The position numbers and the translations under genes were made by a program. This document shows positions 54,269-62,751 of a stretch of 64,000 nt of DNA, piece by piece. The stretch is taken from contig CANMJR010000002.1 in assembly GCA_947498025.1 (NCBI GenBank), positions 58,935-122,934 of the forward strand, in the 5' to 3' direction. Positions within the stretch are counted from its first letter, which is position 1; each line of letters begins with the position of its first letter. The stretch is from Helicobacteraceae bacterium. GTDB lineage: Bacteria > Campylobacterota > Campylobacteria > Campylobacterales > Sulfurimonadaceae. The notes beneath the pieces are model-generated. The model saw only the letters and a program-made list of their open reading frames with translations. It did no database searches and was not told the DNA's origin.

Positions 54269-55285
54269 ATGCAGTTAAAAAAATATACGATAGCTTCCTT
54301 TTTATTTATTGGCATAGTTGGATGGTTTATATATGCGTATGTAAGCCAAAATAGTATAGCTATAGATTTGTTTGGTATTCCTTTGCCGTCACTCTCTGTT
54401 GCTGTATGGGCAATTGTTCCTCTTGTTATCTATTACATAGCAACGCTTATTCATATCTCTTTTTACTCCCTTGTCGGTAGTTTTAAGCTTCGTAAAGATG
54501 AGAAAGATTATGAAAAATTGATAGATTCCATTGTTGATGCGTATTTAGGCAAAGCAAATAGAAGTTACGATTTTAAAACGCCTAAATACAAGCTACTTGG
54601 GACTCTTATAGAAAATTCAACTCTTTTTCCGGCTAAAAATATGAGCTTGGATATAGATAATGAAAAAATTAAAACCGTTTTAAAACTTATAGAAGATATA
54701 AAAAATGGAGAAGTTGTTGAGCTCAAAAAATACTCACTTCCCTCTACAAATGCTTTAGTTATTCAAAATGAAAAAAATCGCTACAAAAAAGGTGATATCT
54801 CAGCAGAAGATATTTTATCTCGTGCAGATAAATATGATAGCAGACTCTGTGCAGAAGCATTTGTTAACCTTTGCAAAACAGCTCCTTTAGCAGTGATAGA
54901 AAAGAATAAAACATTCTTGAGTAAAGATGCACTTTTTGAAATCTTAGCTAGAATAAATGCAGATGAAAACGCTCTGACTATCTCAAATGAAACTCTCATC
55001 AATTTATTGTCCCCAATGGAGTTGTTAGAAGTAGATTATGTGAGAATAGCAACTATTCTATCAGTCGGAATGGTACCGGAACAAAGAATTAACCTGTTTA
55101 GCACTTTGAGTGACTCCCATGAAGAGGCCCTTAGCGCATATCTTTTTACTCTGTTTGATTTGGAGATGTTAGAACCTGCAGACGAAATTCTGCAAAATTC
55201 ACAACCTTTAGAGTATCTTAACTTCAAGTCTTACCGTGCACTTAAAGAGTGTAATAAAAACTTTAATATAAACTTGTTTGTTTAA
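54269..55285 (+). CDS. Inner-membrane protein of unknown function
   Basis: Two membrane helices at residues about 7-26 and 42-68, with a LapA-like spacing, then a long helical cytoplasmic domain of about 270 residues. No catalytic motif is visible and I do not recognise the family. It is placed 9 bases after the dksA-like gene and 9 bases before the dus gene, so it is likely co-transcribed with both. Confidence 0.75.
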   Translation: MQLKKYTIASFLFIGIVGWFIYAYVSQNSIAIDLFGIPLPSLSVAVWAIVPLVIYYIATLIHISFYSLVGSFKLRKDEKDYEKLIDSIVDAYLGKANRSYDFKTPKYKLLGTLIENSTLFPAKNMSLDIDNEKIKTVLKLIEDIKNGEVVELKKYSLPSTNALVIQNEKNRYKKGDISAEDILSRADKYDSRLCAEAFVNLCKTAPLAVIEKNKTFLSKDALFEILARINADENALTISNETLINLLSPMELLEVDYVRIATILSVGMVPEQRINLFSTLSDSHEEALSAYLFTLFDLEMLEPADEILQNSQPLEYLNFKSYRALKECNKNFNINLFV

Positions 55286-55294
55286 CTTTTATAT

Positions 55295-56257
55295 ATGTCC
55301 AAAAATTTGAAAATTCTATCCTTTGATAAACCTATCTATGTATTGGCTCCTCTTGCGGGCTATACAGATCTTCCTTTTAGAAGTGTAGTGAAAAAGTTTG
55401 GAGCAGACCTTACCGTAAGTGAGATGCTAAGCTCAAATGCTCTCTCTTACGGTTCAGCCAAAACATTCCATATGTTAAAAAAATCTCCTATTGAAGACCC
55501 ATACTCTGTTCAGATAGCCGGTGCAGAGGTGGATGTTATAAAAAAAGCGGTTGAAATACTGAATACACAAGAGGGAATCGATATAATTGATCTTAATTGT
55601 GGCTGTCCGGTTCCTAAAATCGTGGGACATGGAAGCGGGAGTTCACTTCTCTTAAATCTGCCTCTTATGGGTGAAATTATAAGAACTATAAAAGACACTT
55701 CCAATAAAAGTTTAACAAGTGTAAAAATCAGACTTGGATTTGAGAAGAAAAATCATATAGATATAGCAAAAATGGTAGAAGATAGCGGAGCTGATTTTTT
55801 GGCAGTACATGGGCGAACCCGTGCCGGAAGATTTAAAGCCGCTGTTGATTATGACGCAATTAAAGAGATTAAAGAGGCTGTATCTATTCCTGTAATTGCA
55901 AACGGCGACATAGACTCTTACGAGAAAGCTCGGTGGGTGTTAGAGCATACCGGAGCCGATGGCGTTATGATAGGTCGCGGAGCCATCGGTGCCCCATGGA
56001 TTTTTCATCAATTAAAGAGCGGCAGTGCCGATATAGATGTATCTTTAAAACATGTAATCATCATGGAACATTTTGATAAGATGATAGAATTTTATGGAGA
56101 GAGAGGAGTTGCTATGTTTAGAAAACATGTCCATACTTACTCTAAGGGGTACAGAGGTGCATCAATTTTAAGAAATGATGTAAATAGAATAAATGATAGT
56201 TTAGAATTTAGGGGCGTTATAGATGAATTTTTCAAAAACAGCGAGATATTAATTTAA
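55295..56257 (+). CDS. dusB: tRNA-dihydrouridine synthase (DusB type)
   Basis: FMN enzyme that reduces uridine in the D-loop of tRNA. The start YVLAPLAGYTDLPFR, the catalytic Cys in DLNCGCPVPKIV, VKIRLGF, AVHGRTRAG, VIANGDI and GVMIGRGAIGAPW are complete. The length of 320 residues is usual. Its stop shares a base with the ATG of the gene after it. Confidence 0.92.
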   Translation: MSKNLKILSFDKPIYVLAPLAGYTDLPFRSVVKKFGADLTVSEMLSSNALSYGSAKTFHMLKKSPIEDPYSVQIAGAEVDVIKKAVEILNTQEGIDIIDLNCGCPVPKIVGHGSGSSLLLNLPLMGEIIRTIKDTSNKSLTSVKIRLGFEKKNHIDIAKMVEDSGADFLAVHGRTRAGRFKAAVDYDAIKEIKEAVSIPVIANGDIDSYEKARWVLEHTGADGVMIGRGAIGAPWIFHQLKSGSADIDVSLKHVIIMEHFDKMIEFYGERGVAMFRKHVHTYSKGYRGASILRNDVNRINDSLEFRGVIDEFFKNSEILI

Positions 56258-57399
56258 TGTTAAATATTTCTCAGTCTATTAAAACACTGGATGATGTGGA
56301 TATAGCTGACAACCTATTTCATTATGATTACAATACAAAACATCTTTTATCACTTTTAGCAAAAGATATAGATGAGGAGGATGTCCTCTATTTAAGCTCA
56401 TACCGCTCTTTTGAGGGTGAGGTTTTTGAGAACTATATTTATGAAAAACTCTTAAGATATGCGCAGAAGAGTGACGATATAGAGAAGTTTATTTTAAAAG
56501 GTTTTCATCAAAATAAAGAAAAATCAAATCCAAACACCCTCTCCATAAGTGAAAAACAGCAGATAGTTTATAGAACAAAAAGCAGAGAAATCAGCGAATT
56601 TGACGCTATGATAATCACTAAAGATAAAGAGCTCTATTTTGTAGAGATGACGCTTGTTAAATCGGTACTAAAACTTAAAAAAAGATTGAGAAAGAAAAAA
56701 GCGCTTTTAGAAATTATATTTCCGCAGTATGAGATAAAAGCTCTCATTATTTTAAATGAGGGTGCAACAGGAACAAAACAGTTGCCCAATTACTGTAAAG
56801 TGTGGCTAACAAAAGAGTTCTCTGCGAAAAATATTTTAGAGCATATAAAAAACCCATATGCGAAAAAATTAGAGCCTAAAGAGAAGATACACTCAGAAAA
56901 AATGTTAGAAGCACACTCTCTTAAACTTCATCCATTCCGATACTATAACACAATGACATGGTTAACAAAAACTTTAAGAGCTCATAAAAAGCATATTCTT
57001 GATATGACTTTTTTAATGAGCGAGAGTGTTCAAAGGTACCATGATTTATATAATAAATTTTACATTGGCTACATGAGTGTTCTTGAAGCAAAAACTCTAC
57101 TTAACCTAGATGAAACGCTCTATGATGCGAATCAAAGGGTTGTGGTTGCTATAGAAAAGAAGCATTCTGACGAGATAGTTTTAACCTACTACATACAGAC
57201 AGCCCGTAAAAAGCTCTATCTCTACTCTTTTGAAAATGGTGTAATAAGCAAAGAGAAAAAAGACCCTTACGGAATCACTGTTACAGAAGTTTATCATATA
57301 GATAAAATTATGGATGAAAGCTACAAACTCAATATGGCAAATATAAATATGATTAAAAAACTTTTAAAAGATAAGTTTGACGAAGGAAGCAAAAAGTAG
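56257..57399 (+). CDS. Protein of unknown function with a possible PD-(D/E)XK nuclease fold
   Basis: No known family is recognised. The region E58 (GEVFENYIYE), D116 (EFDAMII), then E130-M-T132 (LYFVEMTLVK) follows the core of PD-(D/E)XK nucleases, though the usual Lys is Thr and K135 might replace it. The C-terminal half (about 200-380) is rich in basic residues and helices. It shares a base with the dus gene, which is its probable operon partner. Confidence 0.65.
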   Translation: MLNISQSIKTLDDVDIADNLFHYDYNTKHLLSLLAKDIDEEDVLYLSSYRSFEGEVFENYIYEKLLRYAQKSDDIEKFILKGFHQNKEKSNPNTLSISEKQQIVYRTKSREISEFDAMIITKDKELYFVEMTLVKSVLKLKKRLRKKKALLEIIFPQYEIKALIILNEGATGTKQLPNYCKVWLTKEFSAKNILEHIKNPYAKKLEPKEKIHSEKMLEAHSLKLHPFRYYNTMTWLTKTLRAHKKHILDMTFLMSESVQRYHDLYNKFYIGYMSVLEAKTLLNLDETLYDANQRVVVAIEKKHSDEIVLTYYIQTARKKLYLYSFENGVISKEKKDPYGITVTEVYHIDKIMDESYKLNMANINMIKKLLKDKFDEGSKK

Positions 57400-57403
57400 C
57401 TTC

Positions 57404-58255
57404 TTACGCCTCATACATCATGCTGGCTGCCTTTTCTTTGTAGATTTGTAAAGGCTCTTTTTCTTCAATAAATTCTGTTAACTCTTTACGTCTATTTTGT
57501 AAAATTGTTTCAAAATCATCTTGAGTAACGGGCTTATTATCTGTAAACTTATCCAGTAGAACATTATTCGTTCCCATCACAACAAGATAGCTTTGTTCAG
57601 CAAAATCAAGCATTACGACACTGTTCTGCTCATTTATACTCTTTTGGAATCTTATAGTAACATTTTCTCCTGTAGTCGAAACGGCCTCTTTACTCTCTTT
57701 AAAGAGCCAGGATTTATAATTTGGTTTTTCTTTATTTTGAGCGATTCTTTTGTTAAGAAAAAACAGAATAATAATACCTATAATTAAAATTCCTACAACG
57801 ATATAATAACTTGAAGATAATTCATCCCCTTGTTTTGTCGGTAGTGAGCCCAGGGAGGATGCAGTGGTTTGCTCATTCGCAGAGTTCTCTTTAGTCGGAG
57901 CTTCATTTGTAAATCGCAGTCTTAGCCCATAGGAGTCAGATGTTTTGGAAGCCTTTAAAACCACAGAAGGGGGCACAGATGCCTCTATTTGAGTATATCC
58001 GGTTATGGGCGTAATGTTGAGTGAATTTAAAAATTTTGAGGAGAGCTCTTTTGATTTTGATGCCTCTATAGTAGCACCTTCAAGTTTTATAATGATTTTT
58101 GACGCACCTGTACTCTGTTTTATAACCCCGTTATAGGGAGCATCAAAGGTAATCATAACATCCACTCTATCTGTTCGGTCATAAATATTATAACTTAATA
58201 TTTTAGAGGCATGAAGCACAAACGGAATGAATAAAATAAAGAGTAATTTAATCAT
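57404..58255 (-). CDS. fliO: FliO-like flagellar protein with AMIN-like periplasmic domain
   Basis: A signal peptide (about 1-16), a periplasmic AMIN-like domain (ILSYNIYDRTDRVDVMITF), one membrane helix (YYIVVGILIIGIIILFFL) and a cytoplasmic part that ends in the SpoA-like VRF and VVMG segments. The order with fliN and the gene upstream matches the Campylobacter fliN-fliO locus (from memory). FliO helps assembly of the FliP export gate. It overlaps fliN by 4 bases. Confidence 0.75.
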   Translation of the reverse strand: MIKLLFILFIPFVLHASKILSYNIYDRTDRVDVMITFDAPYNGVIKQSTGASKIIIKLEGATIEASKSKELSSKFLNSLNITPITGYTQIEASVPPSVVLKASKTSDSYGLRLRFTNEAPTKENSANEQTTASSLGSLPTKQGDELSSSYYIVVGILIIGIIILFFLNKRIAQNKEKPNYKSWLFKESKEAVSTTGENVTIRFQKSINEQNSVVMLDFAEQSYLVVMGTNNVLLDKFTDNKPVTQDDFETILQNRRKELTEFIEEKEPLQIYKEKAASMMYEA

Positions 58256-58593
58256 AATCTTTCTTTTGAGAGATGATACAAAACAGCACTAGAATCAAGT
58301 ACCTCATTGATACGAATAGCAAGATTTTTTTCATACACCATAACTTCACCTTTACCTATAATGCGACCATTTACATACGACTCAACACTTTCACCGGCTG
58401 GTTTTTTAAGGTCTATTATTGAGCCCTTCTCTAATTTGAGTATCTCGGCAACACTCAGTTCTGTTTCGCCTAAATCCGCTACAAACTCTACCTCCATGTC
58501 TAAAAGACCGGAGTAATTCATCCATGCTAATTCTGTATCAGCATTGAACTCTGCTTCTTTTGCGCCATAAACTTGTTTGACTCTTTTAGACAT
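58252..58593 (-). CDS. fliN: Flagellar motor switch protein FliN
   Basis: The C-terminal SpoA domain (MEVEFVADLGETELSVAEIL to NGRIIGKGEVMVYEKNLAIR) identifies FliN, which makes up much of the C-ring below the flagellar motor. The length of 113 residues is usual. It overlaps the CheX-like gene by 8 bases and the fliO-like gene by 4, so the three are translationally coupled. Confidence 0.92.
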   Translation of the reverse strand: MSKRVKQVYGAKEAEFNADTELAWMNYSGLLDMEVEFVADLGETELSVAEILKLEKGSIIDLKKPAGESVESYVNGRIIGKGEVMVYEKNLAIRINEVLDSSAVLYHLSKERL

Positions 58594-59011
58594 TTAGTTC
58601 CTTGATTGCGATAATCATCTTATCTCCTTGCACTTTGACAGCTCTGGCATCATTATATGCAAAATTAAATACATCTATCTTCTCAAAATGCGGAGTGCCT
58701 AGAGTGTAGGAGTTTTCACTCTCCTGAGCAATAACTTTAGCGCTTCCTACGATTAGGTTTGTTGTCTCTAAAAGCATATCTATCAAAGTCTCCTCGTCAC
58801 TCTCATCCTCTTCTAAAAATAGCTTTGCAACTTTTTGTATAAAACCATATTCAGAAGCGATATAAACTCTATACTTTTTATTATCATGTGTATCAATATC
58901 TATATAAGCAATAAGTGTTCTCTTTTTTGGAATACTCTTAATTATTCTATACGGCAACCTAATTTGATGAATGCAAAAATTTTCCGAAGCTTGAAGTATA
59001 GTTTTTAACAT
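58586..59011 (-). CDS. CheX/CheC-like phosphatase-fold protein
   Basis: A 141-residue protein with the chemotaxis-phosphatase fold pattern: an LLETTNLIVGSAK segment carries the ExxN motif of CheX-type CheY phosphatases, and LGTPHF follows where the family has a conserved LPxxI-type turn. It is the first gene of the block with fliN and fliO-like genes. It might remove phosphate from CheY at the motor switch, like FliY. That role is inference. Confidence 0.7.
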   Translation of the reverse strand: MLKTILQASENFCIHQIRLPYRIIKSIPKKRTLIAYIDIDTHDNKKYRVYIASEYGFIQKVAKLFLEEDESDEETLIDMLLETTNLIVGSAKVIAQESENSYTLGTPHFEKIDVFNFAYNDARAVKVQGDKMIIAIKELNV

Positions 59012-59120
59012 TTAAATTGCCTTTATATTGGTTAATGATTATACTTTATATAGTATCAAAGTAAAATTAAAAGGGTTGTTAGAGTACAATTCGCAAAAAG
59101 AAATAATATGTGGTTTTTTA

Positions 59121-59852
59121 ATGATTGAGTTAATTTTACTTGGGCTTATTGTCGGTACGCTCTCCGGTTTTTTTGGTATTGGTGGAGGAACTATTTTGGT
59201 TCCTCTCCTGCTTTTATTAGGCTATGAGACAAAGATTGCAATCGGCATCTCTGTTGTGCAGATGGTGTTTAGCTCAATCTATGGCAGTTATCTAAACAAT
59301 AAAAAAGGTACACTTGATGTTGCTATGGTTGCGGCCATAGGCGTGGGTGGCTTTATAGGTGCATTTTTCAGTGGTATTATCACCTCAAATCTAAGCAGTA
59401 GAGCTTTAGAAATCATATTTTTGAGTTTTGCGATTTTTGCTCTGTTGAGACTTTTTTTTCAACCAAGAGAGCATCAAGATCAAAGAGAAGTAAACAGGGT
59501 CGTTTTATTTGTCATAGGCTTTTTTGTGGGTACGATAAGCATGGCAATAGGTGTTGGCGGAAGTATTATTATTGTTCCGATTTTGGTTGGATTTTTGCAT
59601 GTACCGCTCAAAAAAGCGATTTCAGCCGGTCTCTTTTTTGTTGTCTTCTCCTCCGCCTCCGGTTTTATTTCACAAGCCATGCAAGGGCATGTAGACTTTG
59701 AGAGCGGCGTTATCATAGGAGTTGCTTCACTCTTTGGTGTCTATTTGGGCATTCACTTAAAAGACAGAGTCGATGTGCATCTGCAAAGAAGATTGATAGT
59801 TATTTTTTATGTGATTGTAGTAACATATCTGACGCAAAGAATATTTTCTTAA
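59121..59852 (+). CDS. TauE/SafE family anion exporter
   Basis: Seven to eight membrane helices with the repeated TauE signature: LSGFFGIGGGTILVPLLL in the first half, SMAIGVGGSIIIVPIL in the second. Members export sulfite or organosulfonates or carry other small anions. The frame is open from 59028, but only the ATG at 59121 begins at the first helix (MIELILLGLIVG). It is followed by uvrA after 12 bases. Confidence 0.88.
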   Translation: MIELILLGLIVGTLSGFFGIGGGTILVPLLLLLGYETKIAIGISVVQMVFSSIYGSYLNNKKGTLDVAMVAAIGVGGFIGAFFSGIITSNLSSRALEIIFLSFAIFALLRLFFQPREHQDQREVNRVVLFVIGFFVGTISMAIGVGGSIIIVPILVGFLHVPLKKAISAGLFFVVFSSASGFISQAMQGHVDFESGVIIGVASLFGVYLGIHLKDRVDVHLQRRLIVIFYVIVVTYLTQRIFS

Positions 59853-59864
59853 GAGGATTTTAAA

Positions 59865-62693
59865 ATGAAAAAAAAAGATTATATAAAAATTACGGGTGCT
59901 CGAGAAAATAATTTAAAAAATATTTCGTTGGATATTCCAAAAAACGAGCTAGTTGTTTTTACAGGACTTAGCGGAAGCGGTAAATCAACTTTAGCTTTTG
60001 ATACTCTCTATGCCGAGGGGCAGAGACGCTACATGGAGTCGCTCTCATCCTATGCGAGACAGTTTTTAGACCGTATCGGCAAACCCGATGTGGACAAGAT
60101 AGAAGGACTGACCCCCGCCATCGCCATAGACCAAAAAACGACTTCTAAAAACCCTCGCTCGACCGTTGGAACGATTACCGAAATATATGACTATTTCAGA
60201 CTTCTCTACGCCAGAGTAGGGGTGCAACACTGCCATAAGTGCAATAAAGTAATTTCGCAGATGAGTGCTTCAGACATCATCAAAGAGGTTGCAAAACTGC
60301 CGGAGGGTGCAAAACTTGTTCTTTTGGCTCCGATAGTCAATGAGAAGAAGGGTGCGTATGCCGATGTGCTGGAATCTCTCGTGCATAAGGGGTATGTGAG
60401 AGCCATGATAGACGGTGTTATGGTGCGGCTTGACGAAGATATTGAGCTGAGTAAAACTAAAAAACATACCATAAAAGTTGTCATAGACAGGGTTGTAGTT
60501 AATGCAGAGAATAAAGAGCGAATAGCAGCGGATGTTGAAAAAGCTCTTAAAGAGAGTTATGGTGAACTTGAGATTGATATTTTAAACCATGAAGAGTTGG
60601 GTTTGCAAAAATCCCACATGCACTACTCTGAACACAACGCATGTTTTGATTGTAAAATCAGTTTTGAACCCCTCGAACCGCTATCGTTTTCATTCAACTC
60701 GCCAAAGGGCGCATGTCCTGAGTGTGACGGCTTAGGACTTCGCTACGCCCTTGATCATGAGAAGATAATCGACCAAGATTTAAGCGTAGAAACGGGTGCT
60801 GTTAAGATTGTTTATGGCTTCAACAAGGGGTACTATTTTACATTTTTAAAAGGTTTTTGTGCGGCGAATAAGATTGACACAAAAATTCCTTATTCGGAGT
60901 TGCCGGAGTATCAGAAAAAGGCAATTCTCCACGGCGGAATAGAAGAGGTCTCCTTTTTATGGAAAAATCATGAAGTAAAAAAGATGTGGCCTGGAATCAT
61001 AAAAATAGCCTATGACATGTTCAAAGATGAGAAAGAGTTAGCCGATTACATGAGCGAAAAGGTTTGTAATATCTGCGGCTCTCATAGATTAAAGCGAGAG
61101 TCTTTGGCTGTAAAAGTCGGGCAAAAAGGGATTGCAGAACTTTTAGACATGCCGATAAATAAGAGTTATGAGTGGTTTAAAGATAAAGAGAATTTCAGCT
61201 ATTTAACAGACCAAAGTACGCAAATATCTACACCTATTTTAAACGAAATCAGAGAGAGACTCTACTTTTTATTTGATGTCGGACTCGGTTATATCACTCT
61301 AGGTCGTGATGCAAGAACGATCAGCGGCGGTGAAGCTCAGAGAATCCGTATCGCTTCGCAAATCGGCAGCGGTCTGACAGGTGTTTTATATGTTTTAGAT
61401 GAGCCGAGCATCGGACTGCATGAGAGAGATACACTCAAACTTATCCGCACGCTTAGAAGTTTGCAGGAAAAGGGCAACAGCGTTATAGTTGTAGAGCATG
61501 ATAAAGAGACCATTGAAAATGCAGACTTTATAGTGGATATCGGAAGCGGAGCTGGGAGATTTGGAGGAGAGGTTGTTTTTAGCGGAACATTGGATATGCT
61601 CAAAAAAGCCAAAACACTCACCGCAGATTACATGTTCGGCAGAAAAAAAATAGAGTATTTTTACAGACGACCGCAAGATAAATATATTGAGATAAAAAAT
61701 GTCACGCTCAACAACATCAATAATCTGAGTGCCAAAATTCCGCTCAATAACTTTGTCTGTATCACGGGAGTGAGCGGAAGCGGGAAAAGCTCACTTATGC
61801 TTCAAACCCTTCTTCCAACCGCCAGAGAGCTGCTAAACCACGCCAGAAAAGTGAACAAAGTCGCAGGTGTTGAGATAACTGGATTAGAGAATGTGGACAA
61901 AGTGATTTATCTCGACCAAAGCCCAATAGGCAGAACACCGCGAAGTAATCCTGCAACCTACACAGGTGTGATGGATGAGATTCGAGAGCTTTTTTCTAAA
62001 ACAAAAGAGTCTCAAATACGAGGCTACACAACCTCAAGATTCAGCTTTAATGTCAAAGGCGGGCGATGTGAGAAGTGTCAGGGAGAAGGGCAGATAAAAA
62101 TTGAAATGCACTTTTTACCGGACATCATGGTGAAGTGCGATACCTGCCATGGAACAAGATACAATCAACAAACTTTGGAAGTGCTGTATAAAGGTAAAAC
62201 CATATCGGATGTGCTCAACATGAGTGTGGATGAAGCTTTTGAATTTTTTAAACCGATCCCGAAAATTCATCAAATCATGAAAACAATTGTGGATGTCGGG
62301 TTAGGGTACATTACTCTTGGACAAAATGCCGTAACACTCTCAGGCGGGGAAGCTCAAAGAATAAAACTAAGCAAAGAACTGAGCCGCAAAGATACGGGAC
62401 AAACACTCTACATTTTAGATGAGCCGACGACAGGGCTTCACTTTGCAGATGTTGATAGGCTTACAGGCGTACTTCACAAATTTGTAGAACTAGGAAATAG
62501 CGTACTCATCATAGAACACAACTTAGACATGATAAAAAATGCTGATTACATCCTAGACATGGGACCGGAGGGGGGAAGCGGCGGCGGACTTATCATAGCG
62601 GAGGGAAGCCCGGAAGAGCTGGCTGCAACTTATGAAAAAACAGGAAGTTATACTGGGGAATATCTTAAAAAAGAGCTGGCGCTTCATAAATAG
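59865..62693 (+). CDS. uvrA: Excinuclease ABC subunit A (UvrA)
   Basis: Damage-recognition ATPase of nucleotide excision repair, complete at 942 residues. Both ATPase halves have Walker A (GLSGSGKSTLAFD; GVSGSGKSSLM) and signature motifs (ISGGEAQRIRIA; LSGGEAQRIKL). Zinc-binding pairs CFDC with CPEC and CEKC with CDTC are present. AAGAGGA precedes the ATG. Confidence 0.98.
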   Translation: MKKKDYIKITGARENNLKNISLDIPKNELVVFTGLSGSGKSTLAFDTLYAEGQRRYMESLSSYARQFLDRIGKPDVDKIEGLTPAIAIDQKTTSKNPRSTVGTITEIYDYFRLLYARVGVQHCHKCNKVISQMSASDIIKEVAKLPEGAKLVLLAPIVNEKKGAYADVLESLVHKGYVRAMIDGVMVRLDEDIELSKTKKHTIKVVIDRVVVNAENKERIAADVEKALKESYGELEIDILNHEELGLQKSHMHYSEHNACFDCKISFEPLEPLSFSFNSPKGACPECDGLGLRYALDHEKIIDQDLSVETGAVKIVYGFNKGYYFTFLKGFCAANKIDTKIPYSELPEYQKKAILHGGIEEVSFLWKNHEVKKMWPGIIKIAYDMFKDEKELADYMSEKVCNICGSHRLKRESLAVKVGQKGIAELLDMPINKSYEWFKDKENFSYLTDQSTQISTPILNEIRERLYFLFDVGLGYITLGRDARTISGGEAQRIRIASQIGSGLTGVLYVLDEPSIGLHERDTLKLIRTLRSLQEKGNSVIVVEHDKETIENADFIVDIGSGAGRFGGEVVFSGTLDMLKKAKTLTADYMFGRKKIEYFYRRPQDKYIEIKNVTLNNINNLSAKIPLNNFVCITGVSGSGKSSLMLQTLLPTARELLNHARKVNKVAGVEITGLENVDKVIYLDQSPIGRTPRSNPATYTGVMDEIRELFSKTKESQIRGYTTSRFSFNVKGGRCEKCQGEGQIKIEMHFLPDIMVKCDTCHGTRYNQQTLEVLYKGKTISDVLNMSVDEAFEFFKPIPKIHQIMKTIVDVGLGYITLGQNAVTLSGGEAQRIKLSKELSRKDTGQTLYILDEPTTGLHFADVDRLTGVLHKFVELGNSVLIIEHNLDMIKNADYILDMGPEGGSGGGLIIAEGSPEELAATYEKTGSYTGEYLKKELALHK

Positions 62694-62709
62694 ATTTATT
62701 CTATAACCA

Positions 62710-62729
62710 AGGTTGCTTCGCCGCAACCT
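62710..62729. terminator. Hairpin between uvrA and coaBC
   Basis: AGGTTGC and GCAACCT pair around a 6-base loop (TTCGCC) in the 58-base gap between two genes whose ends face each other. It could end both transcripts, although a T run is missing on both sides. Confidence 0.4.
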
Positions 62730-62751
62730 CCATATAAAGAGTTAAAAAGTT

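Noticed and set aside
62571..62577. G6 run near the end of uvrA as a second contingency tract
   Set aside because: uvrA is in frame and complete, and six Gs in Gly codons are within normal range.
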